Below, piece after piece: positions 59,034 through 64,000 of a DNA stretch of 64,000 nucleotides. The notes under the pieces were generated by a model. That model worked only from the letters and a program-made list of their open reading frames with translations. It made no database searches and was not told the origin of the DNA. Origin of the DNA: Asterochloris sp. CNOR1. Taxonomy: Eukaryota; Chlorophyta; Trebouxiophyceae; Trebouxiales; Trebouxiaceae. Each line of letters begins with the position of its first letter. Within the stretch, counting starts at the first letter, position 1. The stretch is taken from contig OZ017755.1 in assembly GCA_963969365.1 (NCBI GenBank), forward strand, positions 2,294,001 to 2,358,000, given 5' to 3'. The position numbers and the translations under genes are program-made.

Positions 59034-60479
59034 ATGGCATACCAAGGACTGCAGGGCCATCCCTGTTCTGTGGGCTCCTGCCCGCGAACCAGCAGCCGAC
59101 TCCACACACTTCCCCAGCCTTCTGTGGCCCTGCAATCCTCCCTGCGGGGAAGGGCTCTTGGATCTGGGCGATTTACAGAGACACCCCTCTGGAGCTGCGC
59201 GCTGCAGAGCAGGCATAGCAATGGCCGGAGAGTAACCGCCATGGCAGCAAAAGGTGACCACCAGCACACCAGGCAGCTCGCTGCATGTCGGCCTGGGCAA
59301 TAAAAATGACAGTAGAATGTGCAGTCACAGGAAGCATGGCCATTGTGCAGGTCATGCACATTGGGTGTGTGTCCTTTCTCACATGTTCACATCCCCGACC
59401 TGCTGGACTTCTGCCAGTTGGAGGTGCAGATATAGCTGTTCCGTGCTTGCAGTGGCGGGACTGATCAAGCTGGCGTTGCCAGCAGGCAAAGCAAACCCAG
59501 CGCCGCCTGTGGGCCCCGCACTGGGTGCCAAGGTAGGCCTTGTCGAGCGTGTTGCTTCTGCTGCACAGCGTGGGCGCCCGCTGGCAGGAAGCTGGACATA
59601 TATCGCCCAGCCTGCAGCCTCAGAGCAGCATAGCATGGCACCCTCTGTGTGCCGCTATGACTTGCATCAAGTGTGCCTCTGCTGTGCTGCGCAGGGCGTT
59701 AACATCATGGCCTTCTGTAAAGAGTACAATGCGCGGACGCAGGATAAAACGGGAACCATCATTCCAGTGGAGATCACAGTGTTTGACGTGAGTTCTCGAT
59801 CATCTGAATGTCCTTGGCCTGCATGGCTGCTCACAGTGCTCAGCCACCAGGGGATGCCAGGCATGGTCTCCTGTCAAACACAGTAGCTACACTATCATGA
59901 TGTTCCAAGGAGCTGGGCTGCAGGTAGGGGCAGAGCTGTGCTGGACGCGGTGCAGGGCCGAAATTCGCCTGTACCTGCTGCCAGCCATCTTACAGCCAGT
60001 GCTTCAATTAGTGCGCAGTGCAGCCTCTATTTTGCTGGAATGCTGCTGCCTGCCCTGCAGGACCGGAGCTTCACCTTCATCCTCAAGACGCCGCCTGCCT
60101 CTGTGCTGCTGGCCAAGGCCGCCGGCATTGAGAAGGGCTCAGGCACACCCAACACCCAGAAAGTGGGCAAGGTGTCGCAGGCTCAGCTGAAGGTGAGCTG
60201 GTCATGGCACAGTTGCACGTTGTGGAATTTGAGGCACAGCTTCTCCCGCAGCAGGACGCCTAGGGCCCTGGGGGGTGATCACTTGTGCTCCCTTTTCGCA
60301 CATATCAAGCATCAAGGTTGTGCTGCTTACAGGAGATTGCAGAAACCAAGCTGCCGGACCTCAATTGCACCAATGTGGAGGCTGCCATGCGCATCATTGA
60401 GGGCACTGCCAAGAACATGGGGCTCACAGTGGAGGCTCCTAACGATCCTGAGGCAGCCACAGCACCTATGGCTGCATGA
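59034..60479 (+). CDS. PRPL11: Plastid 50S ribosomal protein L11 (uL11c), nuclear encoded
   Basis: Exons 59034-59253, 59453-59532, 59695-59787, 60061-60192 and 60333-60479 give 223 aa. About 73 residues of Ser/Arg-rich presequence, ending [12 protein letters not shown], precede the mature start [21 protein letters not shown]. That pattern is a chloroplast transit peptide, and 59034 is the only ATG in frame. The mature part has [54 protein letters not shown] and [21 protein letters not shown], closer to plastid/cyanobacterial L11 than to mitochondrial. It binds the 23S rRNA GTPase-associated centre. Introns are short. Tail-to-tail with the CHCHD gene. Confidence 0.95.
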
Positions 60480-60889
60480 TAGCGTTGCCGCTATCAGCTT
60501 TGTGGCATGCTGACCCAATATCCCCTCATGTCCATGACTGGATCTGCGTCTTTTTTCATGCAGCATCTGATCCCCTCCTCTTACCATTGAACCAATGAGA
60601 CTAGTGTGCAGATGGTATCCCTCAGCATTTCGTCTGTCATCAGGCTGATATCTAAGAGCTGGTCTCAGTCAGCCGCGGCTGCCCGGGATAGAGGTGACAG
60701 CATGGCCAATCTTTCAGCTCGAGATTTTTTGCTAGCCTGATGAGAGGTTTAAAGCCTGATACCAAACGCAAAGCATCAATTCATGAAGGCAGCATGGTGG
60801 CTGCTTTATCAAGCATGAGTGTCCCATCATTGCCACACAGAGCAGTAGCCAATAGGGTGGGTAGGCTGTTGGGGCTGCCAACTCATCCA
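60480..60889. other. Tail-to-tail intergenic region, L11 / CHCHD
   Basis: 410 bases, AT-rich in the middle, presumably two 3' UTRs. No supported exon or RNA. Confidence 0.4.
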
Positions 60890-62089
60890 TCACTGGAAAG
60901 ATTCGCTGCCCTCCTGCTGGACAGCATCGCCGCGGCAGCGCCTCAGCGTGTCGAAATAGTACTGGCAGGAACCCATCTCGCCATTGTTGTCAGCCATGCA
61001 GTCGGCAAAGGTCTTGGCCTGGCGGCTGCAGGGCACATCAGGCTCGCGGGCCAGCTGCTCGGCAGCCTGCTGCGCCTGAGCGGGCTCGGGGTGCCTGCTG
61101 CCCAGCACCGAATCGACGGCCCGGTGTGCAAGCGCGCTACCAGTTCCAATGGCAGCACCTGCAGCATCGACAGGATGCTCACGGATCATGTGCTGTTCAC
61201 TGAAGAAGGGGAGTGCCTTTGTCAAGAGCAGCACTGCCTCACAGCTGGCCATTTTTGACGTGCAGCTTTTAATGTGCAGCTTGCTCACAACCCATTGGCT
61301 GTGCGGGCAAGGGAAGCAAGCGGCACCGCCTAAGAGCTCTTCAGCCAGGTGCTCTGCTGAGCTCCTGATGAAAGTGAGAGTAGCCACTCAAACTAGATGC
61401 GCGGGCCTTGTGCCGCTTCCCACAGGTGCCACCATGGCGCCCAGCCTAGGCACACGGTCACTCCAGGCCAGACCCTGCTGAACCCTTGTCATGAATTGGT
61501 GGGCACCTGGGACCTTTTTCTGGATTGAGCAAGCCAAGTGTTGGTCCAAACCAATCGCACCTTGCATGACCATGCCGCCCAGTCCAGACATGAAGCCCCC
61601 GCCGCCGCCAGATTGCGCTGGGGGTGGCGCAGCTGCAGCAGAGCACACCAGTGTCGGTGGGGCACATACCTGCTGGGGCTGGCACAAAGCAGAGGGCAGC
61701 GGCACAGCTGGCGCAAATGAGCCTCAGTGTTCACCGCCCAGCTCGACCAGGAATCTTAGGAGCAGCGATGACATGGCGCACTTCAGACAGCAATACATGG
61801 TCGGAGCGCATTTGCAAAGCCGTTTCAGCAAAGCAGGGCAGCAGCTCACATTGATGTTGTGCTGGTGGGGGAGCACGGGGCTGCTGTCCTTGCTGAGGGC
61901 GAGAAGGCCCGCCAAAGAATCCTCTGCTCTGGCTGGGAGGGCTTGGGGAGGACGGCCTAGGTGCTGGGCGAGGTGCAGCGCGACCTCCTGCAGGGCAGCA
62001 ACAGCAGGTGATTAGCTGCAGCAGACCTGGCCAGGCAAGATGCCACCTCCAAACATGTGAAGCAGCGTCTCACCACGTGAGCGAGGCAT
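60890..62089 (-). CDS. CHCHD2/CHCHD10-like twin Cx9C mitochondrial protein
   Basis: Exons 62074-62089, 61850-61987, 61561-61632 and 60890-61158 give 164 aa. The N terminus MPRSRGGRAAPRPAPRPSSP is the Arg/Pro/Ala-rich targeting-like start of CHCHD2/10. A Gly-rich hydrophobic segment (GGGGGFMSGLGGMVMQG, then AAIGTGSALAHRAV) follows. The C-terminal CHCH domain has two exact Cx9C motifs (CSRQAKTFADC and CQYYFDTLRRC), oxidised in the intermembrane space by the Mia40 pathway. In animals relatives act at cristae/MICOS and in respiratory regulation; the algal role is inference. The first exon is only 16 nt. Head-to-head with mitochondrial ATP synthase epsilon. Confidence 0.88.
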
Positions 62090-62412
62090 GTTGGATGAGC
62101 TGGGTTAGAGAGGCTCTCTGGGCTGCGAGATCCTGAGAAGACGAGGCTCTGGCTCAGATTTAGTTTCCCTGGTACATTCGCTGCAGGAGCCCCAAGATTT
62201 GCCACTCTCATCAGCATTGGAGCTGGTGACCTCAGGTGGTGATTCGGCACGATCCACTGTCTCAGGCTGCCTGTGTGACTTGCACCACCCAGCTATGGTA
62301 TTCTGAGCAGCCTGCAATTGGCCTGCATGGGTGCTATGGCAGGTTTCTGATGAGTTGTGTTCACGTGCAGACCGCAACCTCAAGGACTGAGCAGGGCTCT
62401 GCCCACAATAGG
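62090..62412. promoter_or_regulatory. Divergent promoter of two mitochondrial-protein genes
   Basis: 323 bp between the CHCHD and ATP synthase epsilon start codons. A long minus-strand ORF crosses it but has no family support. Confidence 0.45.
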
Positions 62413-63420
62413 ATGTCCTCATCTGCAGCAGCAAGCTCATACTGGCGAGTGGCCGGCATGACATACTTGAAGTACAGCAGCCTGTGCGCAGGTGCGTAGG
62501 GCAGGTTCACTTAAGGTCTCCTCTTCAAAAGTGCTGCGTGATCCCTCAGATGTGTTTGAGGCAGGCCAGAGACTCATGCTTCTTATGTACCCTGCGATCT
62601 TGTCGGCCCAGAGCCAGAAGGCTGCAGCAGATGCTAGCTGTTGCCTGCTGAGGCAGAATGCACCACCATCAGGCTCACGTGTGCCAGCTATAGGGCACCC
62701 AGCTGTGTTGGCTCTGCCGTCTACAGAGCATGGTCTGGGGTGCCTGTACTCCTGTGCTCAAGATGGTTGGCTCTACAGCTCCACATCGTGCTGCAGCCAT
62801 GGTGCAGACTGCACTGAGACAGATAGACAGCTGGCTTCCATGTTCAGCTTCAAAGCTGTGCTGCTCACAGGGCATCAGAGTTACACAATATATCTGCCTT
62901 CAGCTCAGTGTCTACCTATGTGTTCAGCTCAGTCCCATGGGCTGCCTGCAGACATGGTGCGGGCCGCGCTGAAGGAGCCAGCCAGGACAAAGGCCCGCAC
63001 TCGGGAAGTTGTCTACTTCAGGCAGGCCATGTGGAAGGACGGCAAGCCAGAGAAGCAAGGTAAGCAAGTGACAGCGTGCCACGTGCATGACCCCAGCTGG
63101 TGATCAGGTGGCCTGAACAGGCCACAGTGCGTTGCCTTCATGTGCCAAAGCAAGGCTACCCTGCCAGACGGCCAGATGTCAGCAGCTGCAGCATCACCAG
63201 CTCTGCTTGCGGACAGACTCTCGGCCAAGCGGACAGCTGTGCCCCACAGCTGGAAGCCAGCCTGGTGTTGTGTGGTGTCCCCTCAGCTGCCCATGCTGGG
63301 GCCAACAGGCTCTTGAAGCTCTCAATGTTTGCCTGAAGACTTGCTGATTTGACAATGGTCATGTGTTCTGTTGCAGTTGTGACGGATATCCAGCCGGAAG
63401 GGGTTCAAGCAAAAGCTTGA
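62413..63420 (+). CDS. ATP5E: Mitochondrial ATP synthase F1 subunit epsilon
   Basis: Exons 62413-62491, 62952-63059 and 63377-63420 give 76 aa. MSSSAAASSYWRVAGMTYLK-YSSLCA matches the YWR-AG-(S/T)Y-YS-ICA start of the family. The plant-type second half DMVRAALKEPARTKARTREV, then WKDGKPEKQVVTDIQPEG, follows across phase-1 introns. It is a small subunit of the F1 central stalk in the matrix. Like the plant protein it needs no long cleaved presequence. It starts head-to-head with the CHCHD2/10-like gene and ends 190 bp from the aldo/keto reductase, tail-to-tail. No anomalies. Confidence 0.92.
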
Positions 63421-63610
63421 CATGTAGGCAGATTAGGCACATGCATGTGGGCGGCACTGCAAGCCCAGAGAAGCAGCTCTACAGTCAGAACATGTCAGAC
63501 ATGAAAGCATGCAGACGTCGAGTTCGAATGAAGTTGGTGATTAATACTTTGTCAGTCAAGGTCTTCACGGCAGGGGTATTCAGAACTGATGTGGTCGTGG
63601 CCGCTTGAGT

Positions 63611-64000
63611 TCACTTGCCCATAGAATCTAACTTCTGCAGCCATAGCATGAAGGTCTTCAGACGGGAAGTTCCTGCAGCTCATTTAACTAAGGAGCTGGC
63701 AGATGCAGTTGTAGTGCTGGCCCCAAGGCAAGGGCCCACCTCATCGATTATGGCAACCTCATTGTCATCCAGGCGCCAGCCCATAGCGCCTGTGTGCTCC
63801 TGCACATGCATTACGTTTTTGCAGCCAGGGATGGGGATAGCGCCTGCAGAGCACCAAGCCACGACCTGATGAGCTGAGTCTAAGCAGGTGTCAGGAAAGG
63901 GTGAAGCAACTGCAAGGGATTGTGTCTGCTGGTGGGCACCACAGTGCCTGCAGTGTGCACTCTGCCCAGGGGTGCCCTTTCAATGGCTGAAATGGCAGAC
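63611..64000 (-). CDS. Aldo/keto reductase, 3' end only (partial)
   Basis: Two exons are visible, 63740-63843 and 63611-63634. They encode GAIPIPGCKNVMHVQEHTGA-MGWRLDDNEVAIIDE then KLDSMGK and TGA. The IPG-(A/C)-KN and G-(A/L)-GWRL-EV blocks are the C-terminal NADPH-binding and terminal helix signature of NADP-dependent aldo/keto reductases, such as the plant pyridoxal reductase and PCNT115-like group. The active-site Tyr/Lys/His/Asp lie beyond the right edge, so substrate and activity cannot be judged. 63844-64000 appears to be intron. Confidence 0.85.

Noticed and set aside
62105-62464. 119-codon minus-strand frame between the CHCHD and ATP synthase genes
   Set aside because: It overlaps the first exon of ATP synthase epsilon on the opposite strand and the shared promoter, and has no domain resemblance.
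1-64000. Reassignment of TAG to glutamine
   Set aside because: Conserved exons of a dozen genes contain many CAG/CAA codons and no TAG or TAA, and two genes appear to end in TAG. The TAGs in the LRR locus are better explained by mutation or model error.
1-64000. Transposable elements
   Set aside because: I found no terminal inverted repeats, LTRs, reverse transcriptase, integrase or transposase frames; the repeats are local and derive from adjacent exons.

Overview
This is a stretch of nuclear DNA from a eukaryotic green alga. The evidence is a plastid ribosomal protein L11 with a transit peptide, plant-like TRAPPC2L and mitochondrial ATP synthase epsilon sequences, a carotenoid cleavage dioxygenase, and very dense splicing (roughly 100 introns inferred by hand). 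Nearly every intron ends in TGCAG, most often CTGCAG. A trebouxiophyte such as Coccomyxa, Chlorella or Trebouxia relatives would fit, but that placement is inference. I built the exon models by matching splice consensus, codon phase and family motifs; twelve complete models close on a multiple of three (140, 1195, 596, 148, 495, 105, 409, 388, 223, 164 and 76 aa, plus the LRR exon chain).

Layout, left to right: the 5' part of a LEA-like repeat protein on the minus strand (window edge to 7183); TRAPPC2L (+); a 20-exon minus-strand gene for a multi-pass membrane protein with a PH-like domain and a TKL kinase domain (9051-21312); a carotenoid cleavage dioxygenase (+, 21663-27557); a FoP/CHTOP-like RGG protein (+); a secreted serine carboxypeptidase (+); a small C2H2 zinc-finger protein (-); a GT60-type glycosyltransferase (+); phosphoserine aminotransferase (+); a large LRR locus on the minus strand (44264-58884, perhaps two genes, with in-frame TAG triplets); plastid L11 (+); a CHCHD2/10 twin Cx9C protein (-); mitochondrial ATP synthase epsilon (+); and the 3' end of an aldo/keto reductase (-, running off the right edge). 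There is no operon-like logic. Neighbours are mostly head-to-head or tail-to-tail with short spacers, and the two head-to-head mitochondrial genes at 62.1-62.4 kb are the only pair with an obvious shared theme.

The most unusual feature runs across the whole window. Introns repeatedly hold decayed, same-strand copies of the adjoining exon end with its splice site. I see this in the LEA, kinase, CCD, carboxypeptidase, glycosyltransferase, aminotransferase and LRR genes. Other observations are an unusual number of GC-AG introns whose donors are fixed by family motifs, a 5-nt microexon that restores the WFDGDGM motif of the dioxygenase, a membrane/PH/TKL-kinase architecture, and a run of phase-1 symmetric duplicated exons in the LEA-like gene. 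I saw no convincing tRNA, rRNA, transposon or CRISPR.
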